Positions 7,654 to 17,328 are shown, counted from the first letter of the stretch. The stretch: 64,000 nucleotides of DNA from Flavobacteriaceae bacterium UBA4022 (GCA_002384055.1 DGAU01000014.1:144376-208375), one strand, 5' to 3'. The notes: generated by a model not told the origin, from the sequence alone. Program-made: numbers and translations.

Positions 7654-10494
7654 TTAAAAGGTATAGTTCATGGATAATTTTAAATCAAATCCGCGGCGAA
7701 AGGATAATACCGTAACGTCTCGTTCTTGTATGCGATCCCTGATCGGATTGATGTCCCCATTGACAGCTTCCTGGACCCTTTCGATGCTGGGATTAAGTAA
7801 ATTTTTGGCGGTTAAACCTAAGCTCAAATTTTTGTTGAGTTGTGATTTAATGATGAGGTCCACAGTGGGCACCCCTTTCTCAATAATATTTCCTTTTCCA
7901 AAGTTTCCCAGGGCAAAAATGCGGTCAGAGAAGTAACTACCCGAAAGCGTTACGAGGATATTTTTGTCTTCTTTGAGGGTATTGAAAAAACTAATATCTG
8001 CGTTGGCAACCAAGTCAGAAGCGCCCGAAATACCGGTACTGGAATAGGTCGGATCAAAACTTAGTCCGGCCTCCTCAAACACCTTACTGCCATCAAGATC
8101 CTGTTGGGTTATCATATAAGCGAGGTTCATCCCCACACTTATTTTTTTTGAAGCGGTATAACTGTCAAATTCACGGGATTGATCAAATAAGGTTTTTCTC
8201 GATTCCAATTCAAGACCAAATGCGGTCGCCTGATCTCCAGTATTGGCCCAGCTGATGTCATTAGCCGCCGACTGAATAGTCACCGTGTTGATCGGGTTTT
8301 GAATTATTTTGCCAAATACGCCCGCCGAAAACAACTCTGTGTTAGACGGGAATACTTCCCACTTCAAATCAAAATTATAATTGGTCGAAGCGCTGAGAAA
8401 TGGATTTCCAAAATAATCTTGATTGACCTCTTGGAATAGGAATGGGGCCCGCTCTTTGTATTGTGGCAAGGTGTAAGTTCTGCTTGCGGCGAATTTCAAG
8501 TTTTGCTGCTCATTAACGCTATATTTTAATGAAAGGGCTGGCAATAGCTGAAAATCATTGAGCGCATTATTGTCTCCAGAAGGGTCTAGGGAGGTGGTCC
8601 AATTAATAGACTGGTCTATTTGTTCCCCACGTATTCCAATCAATAGTGTGGTTTTCGCTCCAAAATTGTACGAAAAATTCATAAAACCTGCTTTGATGCG
8701 CTGCGTCCCACCATAGGTTTGTGGGTCTAGCGCATTTGGAATTTCCACGTTACCTCTAAAGGTTTCGATACGGAAAAGTCCGGCATTTAAATTAGCCTGA
8801 TTGAAATAGCTGTCCACATTGTAGATGTCTTCGACAATGGGTTGCACGATGCCCCCGCCTCGAATGATTCTAAAATTGAACTGAGTCGCGCCAAAATCTA
8901 CTTGTTTTGACCGCAAACTCGCCCCCAATTCAAGACGTCCTTTATAATCGTCGTCAGTGTTGGGGAATAATTTAATTGTCGTTTTGAAATTACCCGCTAA
9001 TTCTTCTTCAGAGAGATCAGCATAAAAGCGATGATTACTTGAAGAGGCAGAGACATATTCAAATGATTTAGGCCCTTCTGGTTCTTTTATGTTTTGCGGG
9101 ACAAGTGTAATTTGTCTGCGGTCGGGCTCTGCACTGTGTAAAAAGTTATAAGAACCACTCCAATTCAATGTGACCACATCATTGACCTTGTGCTCTCCAT
9201 GCAATTGATGAACAAATAGCTGAGTCCTCGTAAATAAAGCCCGTTGGATGAATCCGCCCCCTTCGGAGGCGTCATCGTCCTTGTCAATAACCCCGTAAAA
9301 CTCTTTTTGCTCTTCGTTAGAGGTGTTCAAGAGCAGGGTATTGTAATTAAGTTTGTTACCCTTGTGTTTAAGACCAACATTAGTCAAGAGTGTGGCGTTT
9401 GTATTAAAGCCATAATTGACATAATCAAAATCACTATTAGGCACGCCGCTGACCTCTACACCGCCGCGGGAAATTCCTTCGCGGTATTGAAAATTATTGC
9501 TGAAGGAGCCAACAGCAAATACAGATAATTTAGTGTTATCGGTTAGCGCGTAAGAATCCCCTGCTTGTATGCCGACGCCCATATTAAGCGGTGCATCAGC
9601 AGCTACGCGGTCCCAGCTCGTATCAAAATTATAGTTGTTCAACGGGAATTGGGGGTATTGCGCTGAATAGAATCCCGTATTATTAGGTCCGTCAATACGG
9701 TAAAACTGGTCTTGCTCTTGTGTTATGGTGTTAAATCCAGTGTCCACATTTAGGGATAAGTATCCTTTGCCCTGATAATCTTTTGATTTGATATCTATAT
9801 TGGCCCCAGCAAAATCTGCATATTGATCAGGATTATAAGTCTTGTCAATACCGATGTTTTCAACAATATCCGTATTGAAAATTCCTAAATTAATGTTTTT
9901 GCGCGCCGGGTCATCCGAAGGCAAAGGCAAGCCGTTGAGTGTTGTCACATTGTAACGATCGCCAAGGCCGCGAACAAAGATATTCCCCGATCCTTCTTCC
10001 TGTTTAGAAATTCCGGTAACTTTAGTCACAGCGGTTGCAGCATCACCAACACCTTTTCTAGAGAGCTCTTGCGCACCAATAGATGTTTTTTGCGTAATCG
10101 CATTTTTTTGATCCAGAAGTAAAGCAACTTCACTTTCTTTTTTGGTGGTCGCGGTAATGAACACTTCTTGCAAATTTGCTGCGCTTGCGCCCATAGGCAC
10201 ATTGACAGTAGTGACTTTGCCCGCCTCTACACTGATATCAGCGATTTCTACGGTTTCATACCCCACAAAACTATAGACCACAGTATAGGTGCCTTCTGAG
10301 AGATCTTCCAAAGCATATAAACCATCGAAGTCCGAAGTGGTCCCTTTTTTTTCTTCCTCAATAAATAGGTTTACGAAAGCCAATGGTTCGTTGTTAAATT
10401 CTTTATCGGTCAAAAGACCAACGATAGACCCTGTTGATTGTCCCGCTGCGCCGAATGCCACAGAAAGACAAATAATTGTTATTAGTTTTTTCAT
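7654..10494 (-). CDS. TonB-dependent receptor with N-terminal carboxypeptidase-regulatory-like domain
   Basis: Outer-membrane active transporter of 946 residues. It starts with a signal peptide (about 1-18), then a CarboxypepD_reg-like Ig-fold domain to about residue 105 (TSDFDGLYALEDLSEGTYTV). The plug at about 130-240 carries GSGNIFVRGLGDRYNVTTLNG, and a 22-strand-type barrel ends in Phe (LSMNYTF). It lacks the SusD partner of glycan systems; instead a lipoprotein gene follows 18 bases downstream. Energy would come from TonB with ExbB/ExbD, encoded at least in part near 35.5-37.9 kb. The substrate is not evident. Proximity to the phosphate porin and PiT genes, on the same strand but beyond a terminator, suggests phosphorus acquisition as a hypothesis. 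Confidence 0.92.
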   Translation of the reverse strand: MKKLITIICLSVAFGAAGQSTGSIVGLLTDKEFNNEPLAFVNLFIEEEKKGTTSDFDGLYALEDLSEGTYTVVYSFVGYETVEIADISVEAGKVTTVNVPMGASAANLQEVFITATTKKESEVALLLDQKNAITQKTSIGAQELSRKGVGDAATAVTKVTGISKQEEGSGNIFVRGLGDRYNVTTLNGLPLPSDDPARKNINLGIFNTDIVENIGIDKTYNPDQYADFAGANIDIKSKDYQGKGYLSLNVDTGFNTITQEQDQFYRIDGPNNTGFYSAQYPQFPLNNYNFDTSWDRVAADAPLNMGVGIQAGDSYALTDNTKLSVFAVGSFSNNFQYREGISRGGVEVSGVPNSDFDYVNYGFNTNATLLTNVGLKHKGNKLNYNTLLLNTSNEEQKEFYGVIDKDDDASEGGGFIQRALFTRTQLFVHQLHGEHKVNDVVTLNWSGSYNFLHSAEPDRRQITLVPQNIKEPEGPKSFEYVSASSSNHRFYADLSEEELAGNFKTTIKLFPNTDDDYKGRLELGASLRSKQVDFGATQFNFRIIRGGGIVQPIVEDIYNVDSYFNQANLNAGLFRIETFRGNVEIPNALDPQTYGGTQRIKAGFMNFSYNFGAKTTLLIGIRGEQIDQSINWTTSLDPSGDNNALNDFQLLPALSLKYSVNEQQNLKFAASRTYTLPQYKERAPFLFQEVNQDYFGNPFLSASTNYNFDLKWEVFPSNTELFSAGVFGKIIQNPINTVTIQSAANDISWANTGDQATAFGLELESRKTLFDQSREFDSYTASKKISVGMNLAYMITQQDLDGSKVFEEAGLSFDPTYSSTGISGASDLVANADISFFNTLKEDKNILVTLSGSYFSDRIFALGNFGKGNIIEKGVPTVDLIIKSQLNKNLSLGLTAKNLLNPSIERVQEAVNGDINPIRDRIQERDVTVLSFRRGFDLKLSMNYTF

Positions 10495-10665
10495 GTCGAA
10501 GTTTTAATCACCGCAAAGATGCCCGCTCGATGTAAATCCGCTGTTAAGGGTAAATTATCTTATTGTGAGCCGTGAGTTACCAAAATGTTATGGCGCAGTT
10601 GCGTGGGTTGTTGGTGCAGATTAATTCAAAAAACTTATCTTGCTGAGATCAAACGAGACACCAAT

Positions 10666-12000
10666 ATGATGCAGTGGGAGCAGTTACTTTCGTTAAAACG
10701 CCAAGGGGACAAGCACAAACGGTTACGGGCCGAACAAGACGAAACCCGACTGGGTTTTGAAGTAGACTATGACCGAATTATTTTTTCGTCAGCCTTTAGA
10801 AGTCTGCAAGACAAGACCCAAGTCATCCCTTTATCCAAAACCTCTTTTGTCCACACCCGATTGACCCATAGTTTAGAGGTGTCTGTCGTGGGCAGGTCCT
10901 TAGGGCGCAAAGTGGGGCAGGTTATTCTCAAAAAATACCCGCATCTGAGTGCGGTCCATGGGTTTCAAGTCAATGATTTTGGCGCTGTCGTAGCGGCAGC
11001 GGCACTGAGTCACGATATTGGCAATCCACCTTTTGGCCATAGTGGCGAAAAGGCTATTGGGGATTTTTTCAGTCGGGGACCAGGGCAACGATTCGCCTCA
11101 GTATTAAGGCCAGAAGAGTATCAAGACCTTTGTGATTTTGAGGGGAACGCCAACGGGCTCAAGATTTTGTCCGAAACTAAAGATGGCGTCGCAGGGGGTC
11201 TTCGCTTGTCTTATGCCACACTAGGGGCATTTACCAAATACCCAAAAGCTTCATTACCCAAAAGACCCACAAAACAGGTGGGCGATAAAAAATTTGGGAT
11301 GTTTCAAGGGCAGGTCCCTTTTTTCGAAGAGGTGGCCCAAGAATTAGGCCTTTTGCCTTTGGGAGATAATCGATATACCCGTCACCCTATGGCTTATTTA
11401 GTTGAAGCAGCCGACGACATATGTTATACGATAATTGACTTTGAAGACGGCATTAATTTGGGCTTAATATCAGAGGAAATCGCTCTGGAGTATTTGGTTC
11501 GCTTGGTAAAAGACACCATTCAGTCCGACAAATACGCACAGTTGACAAAATCCTCTGATCGATTGGCCTATTTGCGTTCGTTGGCCATCAGCACCTTGAT
11601 TCATGAGGCCGCCGAATTGTTTCTCACTCATGAGGACAAAATATTGTCGGGCAACATGACGACTTCGTTGATGGACAAAAGCCAGTATAAGGCCCAAATT
11701 GACGACATCCTCAAAATCAGCATCGATCATGTGTACCGCAGCCGCGAGGTCTTGGAAAAGGAAATCGCCGGCCACCGCATGTTGACCGATATTTTGGATG
11801 CCTATACGCAAGCGGCAGAACATTTTGATCAGGGAAAGACGCGATTCATTGACGATTTATTGCTGCGGGAAGCTAAAATAACCATCAAAGACAGCGCCAC
11901 GCCTTATGAATATCTGATGGAGATCACGCATTTTGTCTCCCGATTGACCGATGGAAACGCTATGAATCTTTTCGAGCGACTCAACGGGAGGGTTTCCTAA
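10666..12000 (+). CDS. dgt: Deoxyguanosinetriphosphate triphosphohydrolase (HD-domain dNTPase)
   Basis: Hydrolyses dGTP (and often other dNTPs) to the nucleoside and tripolyphosphate, controlling dNTP pools. HD-domain metal ligands are visible as H68 (TRLTHSLEV) and H116-D117 (ALSHDIGNPPFGHSGE). The conserved N-terminal motif DYDRIIFSSAFRSLQDKTQV is intact. An in-frame start 27 residues upstream exists, but its extra residues are Cys/Trp-rich and unlike the family, so the tandem ATG at 10666 is preferred, giving 444 residues. The gene stands alone between divergent and co-directional neighbours. Confidence 0.93.
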   Translation: MMQWEQLLSLKRQGDKHKRLRAEQDETRLGFEVDYDRIIFSSAFRSLQDKTQVIPLSKTSFVHTRLTHSLEVSVVGRSLGRKVGQVILKKYPHLSAVHGFQVNDFGAVVAAAALSHDIGNPPFGHSGEKAIGDFFSRGPGQRFASVLRPEEYQDLCDFEGNANGLKILSETKDGVAGGLRLSYATLGAFTKYPKASLPKRPTKQVGDKKFGMFQGQVPFFEEVAQELGLLPLGDNRYTRHPMAYLVEAADDICYTIIDFEDGINLGLISEEIALEYLVRLVKDTIQSDKYAQLTKSSDRLAYLRSLAISTLIHEAAELFLTHEDKILSGNMTTSLMDKSQYKAQIDDILKISIDHVYRSREVLEKEIAGHRMLTDILDAYTQAAEHFDQGKTRFIDDLLLREAKITIKDSATPYEYLMEITHFVSRLTDGNAMNLFERLNGRVS

Positions 12001-12117
12001 ATGGCTTTTATGGGCGCAGAGCATCAAGTATTAAAAAACCCTTGCATCATTTTATGACAAATATTCGAATCGAATAAGTATCTTAGATTCCGTAATATCA
12101 CAAAAAAAAAATTTAAC

Positions 12118-14694
12118 ATGAAAAAATTACTTCTTTTAGCGGGGTTTTTGACCTTTAATTTTGGGTTCGCCCAAGACGAAGCTCGAGTTATTCGAGAATA
12201 TCTGGGACAAGAACGGGCTCAATTCAATCTTACGGCGTCCGATGTTCAGTCCCCTGCGCTTAAATCGTCGAGCTTCTCACAGAGCATGAATGTGACCACG
12301 GCCTATGCCAATCAAACCCATCAAGGGATTGAAGTGTTCAACACCACGTCGCGTTTTGCGATTCGCGACGGGCAAGTAGTCTCGGCAAAATTATCTTTTG
12401 CGTCTGATGTTGCGTCTAAAATTAATACGACTGCGCCATCCATTTCGGCCCGTACGGCCATTTTAAAAGCAGCCCAGGCCTTAGGCCTTCAGGCCCCTGC
12501 GCAACTTGAAGAATTATCGGCAGAGGACAACACTTATGTTTTCAAAGCCACAGACCTTTCTTTAAACACCATTCCAGTTGCATTGACCTATCAGCACCTT
12601 AGTGATAGTCAATATGTTCTGGCCTGGGACTTGAGTCTTTATATTATGGATGCAACGCACTATTATAGTGTGCGCATTGATGCCCAAAACGGGGCTTTGA
12701 TCGATACGAAAGACTGGGTACAACACTGTGATTTCGGTCAAGGAATCCATGAGGGCCATGCAGCAGAAAGTATTTTGTTTGCCCCGGCCAAAAGTGAAAG
12801 AGCAATGGCCATGGTTGACGCACAGTACCGCGTATTTCCCATGCCTTTAAGCAACCCTTTTGATGGTGATGATCAAGTTGTAACAAGTCCTGAAAATCTC
12901 GACGCATCTCCATTTGGATGGCACGATACCGATGGTGTCGTTGGTGCCGAACACACAGTGACGCGCGGAAATAATGTATGGGCAAGAGAAGATATTGCGG
13001 GAACTAATAATGGCGGGGCTTCTCCAGAAGGAGGAGTCGATCTAATATTTGATTTCCCATACGGCTTGCCACAAGCCCCAGAAAACTTTACCGATGCTGC
13101 TACTGTAAATTTATTTTATTGGAACAACATCATTCATGATGTGACTTATCAATATGGTTTTGATGAAGAAAGTGGAAACTTTCAAGAAAACAATTATGGT
13201 AATCCTGGAAACGGCGGTGACTCTGTCAATGCTGACGCCCAAGATGGTAGCGGAACAAATAATGCAAACTTTGCCACTCCTCCAGATGGTGGCAATCCCA
13301 GAATGCAAATGTTCATATGGACGGGTTCTGCGGGGCCAATCGAGCTTTTGACCATCAATAATGGTCCATTGGCAGGGGTCTACAGCGGAGTGCCTGCAGG
13401 TTTTGGTGGGGCAATGCCTAATCCTGCACTAACTGAGGACATAGTCTTGATCGAAGATGATAACTCAGGGACTTCTACCGATACAGCAGATGGTTGTGAT
13501 CCGATAGTGAATGGTCTGGATTTAGCGGGAAAAATTGTCGTGATCCGACGTGGAATATGTGAATTTGGATTCAAGGCTTTGGCCGCAGAAAACGAAGGTG
13601 CTTTAGCTGTAATCATGGTCAATAACGTGGCTGGTGATCCAATCCTTATGGGTGCTGGTGCTGTTGGCGCTCAAGTGACCATCCCATTATTTATGGTGTC
13701 CGATGTGGATGGCGAAGCGATCATTGCCGAGCTTTTAACAGGGAATGTAATCAACGGCACCATTGATGGAGGAGCAACGCCTCCTTCTATCGATGGCGAT
13801 TTGGACAACGAAATCATTGCTCATGAATATGGCCACGGTGTTTCGAACCGACTTACTGGCGGACCGGTCAATACTAGTTGTTTGGGGAATGCTGAGCAAA
13901 TGGGTGAGGGCTGGAGTGATTACCTTGGCTTGATTATGACCATGCAAACTGGGGACCAAGCCAGTGACGTAAGAGGGCTGGCGGCTTATGCCTCGGGCAA
14001 TCCTAACGGGATCCGCGAAGCACCTTATAGTACAGATTTTTCGGTCAATGATTATACTTATGCTGACACCAATGCTAACGTAAGCCAGCCTCACGGAATT
14101 GGCTTTGTTTGGGCGTCTATGTTATGGGACTTGACTTGGGATTTGATTGATCTTTATGGTTTTGACGAAGACATTTATAACGGCACAGCAGGGAACAACA
14201 TTGCCTTCCAATTGGTTATGGACGGAATGAAATTACAACCGTGTAGCCCTGGATTTGTCGATGGCCGTGACGCGATTTTGGAGGCAGACGAACTAGCCAA
14301 TAACGGTATCCACCGTTGTTTGATCTGGGAAGCATTTGCCCGACGTGGCCTCGGTTTCAGTGCGGATCAAGGAAATTCTAATTCGCGTTCGGATCAAACG
14401 GAAGCCTTTGATATTCCAGAGTCCTGTAACCTTTCGACCATTGATTCGAACTACGACAACAATTTCAATATTTATCCAAATCCAACACGTGGACTGATCC
14501 AAATCAACTCAGTTGTTGACTTGGGCGCTACGGTCGTGTCTATTTATGACATGAACGGACGTCGTGTTTGGAACAACACCTTGGAATTAGGTCATCATAC
14601 ACAAATTGATGCTTCGGCATTAAGCAGTGGGATTTACCTGATCAAGATCGAAGGTGGCAACTATAGCCACACAAGTAAATTGATCATCAGATAA
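12118..14694 (+). CDS. Secreted M36-family (fungalysin-like) metalloprotease with PA insert and T9SS type A sorting domain
   Basis: Predicted extracellular zinc metalloprotease of 858 residues. Signal peptide about 1-18; an FTP-type propeptide region to about 200; a peptidase M36 domain with zinc site HEYGH at 569-573 and the third ligand in EGWSDYLGL near E597. Between the first part of the catalytic domain and the zinc motif lies a protease-associated (PA) insert at roughly 420-555 (KIVVIRRGICEFGFKALAA). The C-terminus from about 780 is a type A T9SS sorting domain (NIYPNPTRGLIQI, ending in KLIIR), so the enzyme should be exported through the type IX system and released or surface-anchored. 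Likely role is nutrient protein degradation. Confidence 0.94.
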   Translation: MKKLLLLAGFLTFNFGFAQDEARVIREYLGQERAQFNLTASDVQSPALKSSSFSQSMNVTTAYANQTHQGIEVFNTTSRFAIRDGQVVSAKLSFASDVASKINTTAPSISARTAILKAAQALGLQAPAQLEELSAEDNTYVFKATDLSLNTIPVALTYQHLSDSQYVLAWDLSLYIMDATHYYSVRIDAQNGALIDTKDWVQHCDFGQGIHEGHAAESILFAPAKSERAMAMVDAQYRVFPMPLSNPFDGDDQVVTSPENLDASPFGWHDTDGVVGAEHTVTRGNNVWAREDIAGTNNGGASPEGGVDLIFDFPYGLPQAPENFTDAATVNLFYWNNIIHDVTYQYGFDEESGNFQENNYGNPGNGGDSVNADAQDGSGTNNANFATPPDGGNPRMQMFIWTGSAGPIELLTINNGPLAGVYSGVPAGFGGAMPNPALTEDIVLIEDDNSGTSTDTADGCDPIVNGLDLAGKIVVIRRGICEFGFKALAAENEGALAVIMVNNVAGDPILMGAGAVGAQVTIPLFMVSDVDGEAIIAELLTGNVINGTIDGGATPPSIDGDLDNEIIAHEYGHGVSNRLTGGPVNTSCLGNAEQMGEGWSDYLGLIMTMQTGDQASDVRGLAAYASGNPNGIREAPYSTDFSVNDYTYADTNANVSQPHGIGFVWASMLWDLTWDLIDLYGFDEDIYNGTAGNNIAFQLVMDGMKLQPCSPGFVDGRDAILEADELANNGIHRCLIWEAFARRGLGFSADQGNSNSRSDQTEAFDIPESCNLSTIDSNYDNNFNIYPNPTRGLIQINSVVDLGATVVSIYDMNGRRVWNNTLELGHHTQIDASALSSGIYLIKIEGGNYSHTSKLIIR

Positions 14695-14712
14695 GGATTT
14701 TCTTTGATGAAT

Positions 14713-14747
14713 AAAAAAACGCCTTCCCATCGGGAAGGCGTTTTTGT
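14713..14747. terminator. Bidirectional terminator between the M36 protease and dxs
   Basis: A ten-base stem ACGCCTTCCC (14719-14728) with GGGAAGGCGT (14732-14741) and a three-base loop, preceded by A-run and followed by T-run. It serves both convergent genes. Confidence 0.92.
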
Positions 14748-16523
14748 TTAAAGAAGTTTTTTAAGGGCAGCAACAATATGTGCCCGATCAAAGCCGCACA
14801 TGTCTTTTAATTCAGCGATGGTCCCGTGGGGGACAAATACGTCAGGGACACCCAGACAAACCAATTGGTTGTGGTAATCTTCTTGGGCCATGAATTCGGC
14901 AATACTGCTGCCAAGTCCACCAATCAGCGCACCATCTTCTACCGTGATTATGGCGCGATAAGACCGACAGATGGTGTGCAATAAATTTCGGTCTACAGGC
15001 TTCAAAAATCGCCAGTCATAATGACCAATACGGTCTATGTCTGCAATCTCTGCGATGGCTTGGTTGACCACATGCGCGGCTGGCCCAATACTGAGGATTG
15101 CGACATCTGTTCCGTGCTTGAGTTCAATGTTCTGACCTATTGTGATCCGTTCAAAAGGGACTTGCCATTGTATATTTGACCCTCTACCGCGTGGGTAGCG
15201 AATGGCGATTGGCCCTGTGGGTGAGACTTGCACGCTGTACATGATATGACGCAATTCCATTTCATTTCTTGGCGCAAAAATGATGAGGTTTGGAATGGTC
15301 CGTAAAGAGGACAGATCAAAAACCCCGTGATGTGTCGCGCCATCTTCACCGACGAGACCTGCCCGATCCAGACAAAATATGACCGGCAAGTTTTGCAGGC
15401 AAATGTCATGGATGAGTTGGTCGTATGCCCGTTGAAAAAATGTAGCATAAATGGCGCAAAATACTATTTTGCCTTGGGTGGCTAATCCACCGGCAAGGGT
15501 CACTGCGTGTTGTTCGGCAATCCCAACATCAATGGCGCGATCCGGAAAAGCATCCATCATATACCGCAAAGAAGACCCCGTAGGCATGGCGGGAGTAATC
15601 CCGATAATGGACGCATTATGTTGGGCTAATTCCACAAGGGTATGCCCAAAGACATCTTGAAACTTCGGTGGCATAGCCCCAGTGGGTTTGGCGATGAGCT
15701 CACCAGTTTTGGGGTCAAATTTTCCGGGGGCATGATAGGTGACTTGATGTGCTTCGGCCAAGGGCAACCCTTTGCCTTTTTTAGTCACAACATGTAACAC
15801 TTTGGGCCCAGAGATGGTTTTTAACTGTGTCAAATGATGAATCAGTTGTGTCGTGTCGTGGCCGTCTATAGGGCCGGTATAATGAAAGCTGAGCGCTTCA
15901 AATAAATTGTCTTGATCGTTGATGGCTTCAGGAAGTGCGCGTTTGGTGAGGTATTCTTTAAGGGCGCCAACGCTCGGATCGATGCCAATGGCGTTGTCAT
16001 TGAGGATGACTAACAAATTGGTTTGCGTCACTCCGGCATGGTTGAGCGCTTCGAAGGCCATGCCGCTGGCTATGGAGGCATCGCCAACGACAGCAATATG
16101 CTGACGCTCATGGTGTCCATCAAGTGCACTGGCCAAGGCCATACCTAATGCGGCCGAAATAGCGGTGCTGCTGTGGCCAACACCAAAAGTATCGTAAGGG
16201 CTTTCACTGCGTTTGGGAAACCCACTCAGTCCCCCCAATTGGCGATTAGAATGAAAGGCATTTTTGCGTCCCGTTAGGATTTTATGGCCATAAGCCTGAT
16301 GGCCGACATCCCAGACCAGGAGGTCTTCGGGTGTTTGAAAGACATAGTGAAGGGCAATAGTTAATTCGACAACGCCCAGGCTAGCGCCCAAATGACCTTC
16401 TTTTATGGCGATGATATCAATAATGAACTGTCTGATTTCAGACGCTAATTCAGGAAGTTGCTCCAGAGATAACTTGCGCAGATCTGCAGGGGAATCAATA
16501 TGATCGAGCCAAGAAGAAGTCAT
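14748..16523 (-). CDS. dxs: 1-deoxy-D-xylulose-5-phosphate synthase
   Basis: First enzyme of the MEP isoprenoid pathway: condenses pyruvate and glyceraldehyde 3-phosphate to DXP using thiamine diphosphate. The 591 residues match the family. Visible features are the TPP-binding segment GDASIASGMAFEALNHAG and LVILNDNAIGI, the HDICLQNLPVIFCLDRAG transketolase pyrimidine region, and the C-terminal transketolase domain. The isoprenoid supply links it functionally to the prenyl synthase at 28.1 kb. A perfect -7 box sits five bases before the ATG, so the mRNA may be leaderless. tadA is divergent from it. Confidence 0.96.
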   Translation of the reverse strand: MTSSWLDHIDSPADLRKLSLEQLPELASEIRQFIIDIIAIKEGHLGASLGVVELTIALHYVFQTPEDLLVWDVGHQAYGHKILTGRKNAFHSNRQLGGLSGFPKRSESPYDTFGVGHSSTAISAALGMALASALDGHHERQHIAVVGDASIASGMAFEALNHAGVTQTNLLVILNDNAIGIDPSVGALKEYLTKRALPEAINDQDNLFEALSFHYTGPIDGHDTTQLIHHLTQLKTISGPKVLHVVTKKGKGLPLAEAHQVTYHAPGKFDPKTGELIAKPTGAMPPKFQDVFGHTLVELAQHNASIIGITPAMPTGSSLRYMMDAFPDRAIDVGIAEQHAVTLAGGLATQGKIVFCAIYATFFQRAYDQLIHDICLQNLPVIFCLDRAGLVGEDGATHHGVFDLSSLRTIPNLIIFAPRNEMELRHIMYSVQVSPTGPIAIRYPRGRGSNIQWQVPFERITIGQNIELKHGTDVAILSIGPAAHVVNQAIAEIADIDRIGHYDWRFLKPVDRNLLHTICRSYRAIITVEDGALIGGLGSSIAEFMAQEDYHNQLVCLGVPDVFVPHGTIAELKDMCGFDRAHIVAALKKLL

Positions 16524-16527
16524 GCTT

Positions 16528-16535
16528 CAAAGATA
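16528..16535 (-). promoter_or_regulatory. -7 element of the dxs promoter (TATCTTTG)
   Basis: On the minus strand TATCTTTG matches the Bacteroidetes -7 consensus TAnnTTTG exactly. No convincing TTG -33 box is found at 17-23 bases. The usual initiation distance would place the first transcribed base at or next to the dxs ATG (16523), implying a leaderless message. Confidence 0.5.
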
Positions 16536-16590
16536 CGTTTATTCGTCTCTGATTATTAAGTAATAGCGGGAATTTGTACCTTTCGTCACC

Positions 16591-17040
16591 ATGATCGATC
16601 AGACCCAACGGGACCAGTATTTTATGCAAAAAGCCTTGGCTGAGGCCAAAGAGGCGCTGCGTAAAGGTGAAATTCCTATAGGGGCAGTCGTTGTGGCTAA
16701 GGGCCAAATTATAGCCAGGGCGCATAATATGACCGAGGCGCTAAACGATGTCACGGCACACGCCGAAATGCAAGCCATCACTTCAGCCGCCCATTTTATT
16801 GGCGGAAAGTACCTCAAAGACTGTACATTATATGTGACCATTGAACCTTGCCAGATGTGTGCGGGCGCTTTATATTGGAGTCAAATCAGCGAGGTGGTCT
16901 ACGGAGCAAGAGATGAGCAGCGGGGCTGTATCGCTATGGGCACGACCTTACACCCAAAAACAAAATTTACAGGAGGCGTCCATCAGGAGGAGGCGCGCCA
17001 ACTCATGCTGCGTTTTTTTGAAAAACGGCGAAAAAATTGA
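16591..17040 (+). CDS. tadA: tRNA-specific adenosine deaminase
   Basis: Deaminates A34 to inosine in the anticodon of tRNA-Arg(ACG), allowing it to read C- and A-ending codons. The cytidine-deaminase fold signature is complete: H57-A-E59 supplies one zinc ligand and the proton shuttle, and P86-C87-x-x-C90 supplies the two cysteine ligands. The 149-residue length is typical. It is divergent from dxs with a 67-base shared upstream region; a near-consensus -7 (TACCTTTC, 16577-16584) lies just upstream of the ATG. Confidence 0.93.
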   Translation: MIDQTQRDQYFMQKALAEAKEALRKGEIPIGAVVVAKGQIIARAHNMTEALNDVTAHAEMQAITSAAHFIGGKYLKDCTLYVTIEPCQMCAGALYWSQISEVVYGARDEQRGCIAMGTTLHPKTKFTGGVHQEEARQLMLRFFEKRRKN

Positions 17041-17044
17041 GCCA

Positions 17045-17078
17045 TAAAAAAAACCCCTTAAGCTAGGCTTAAGGGGTT
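17045..17078 (-). terminator. Intrinsic terminator for the cold-shock gene
   Basis: A twelve-base perfect stem (17052-17063 with 17067-17078, loop TAG). On the minus strand it is followed by a run of T, so it chiefly ends the csp transcript; it also lies at the end of the convergent tadA. Confidence 0.92.
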
Positions 17079-17099
17079 CAATTCGGTTTTTGAGTATCT

Positions 17100-17297
17100 T
17101 TAGTCGTGGATAAGACGCACTTGTGCGGCAACCATTCCTTTTCTTCCTTCTTCTTCTACATACTCTACTTTGTCTCCTTCATTAAGGGCTTCCCCATTAA
17201 GACCGGTTACATGTACGAAAATGTCTTTTCCGGTATCATCGCAAGTGATGAATCCGTAACCTTTTGATTCGTTGAAAAACTTTACTGTTCCTTCCAT
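17100..17297 (-). CDS. Cold-shock domain protein (CspA family)
   Basis: A 65-residue OB-fold RNA chaperone that binds single-stranded RNA/DNA. RNP1 (KGYGFI) and RNP2 (DIFVH) are both intact, and the whole protein is a single cold-shock domain with an acidic middle (VEYVEEEGRKG). It is a single-gene unit with its own terminator and an upstream -7 box. Whether it is cold-induced or constitutive cannot be told; the leader looks short (about 25-30 bases), unlike the long thermosensing leader of E. coli cspA. Confidence 0.95.
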   Translation of the reverse strand: MEGTVKFFNESKGYGFITCDDTGKDIFVHVTGLNGEALNEGDKVEYVEEEGRKGMVAAQVRLIHD

Positions 17298-17328
17298 TGT
17301 AATATAAATAAAATAAATTAATAATGCG

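Noticed and set aside
10585..10665. 27-residue N-terminal extension of dGTPase
   Set aside because: Cys/Trp-rich and unlike the family; the tandem ATG at 10666 gives the standard N-terminus.
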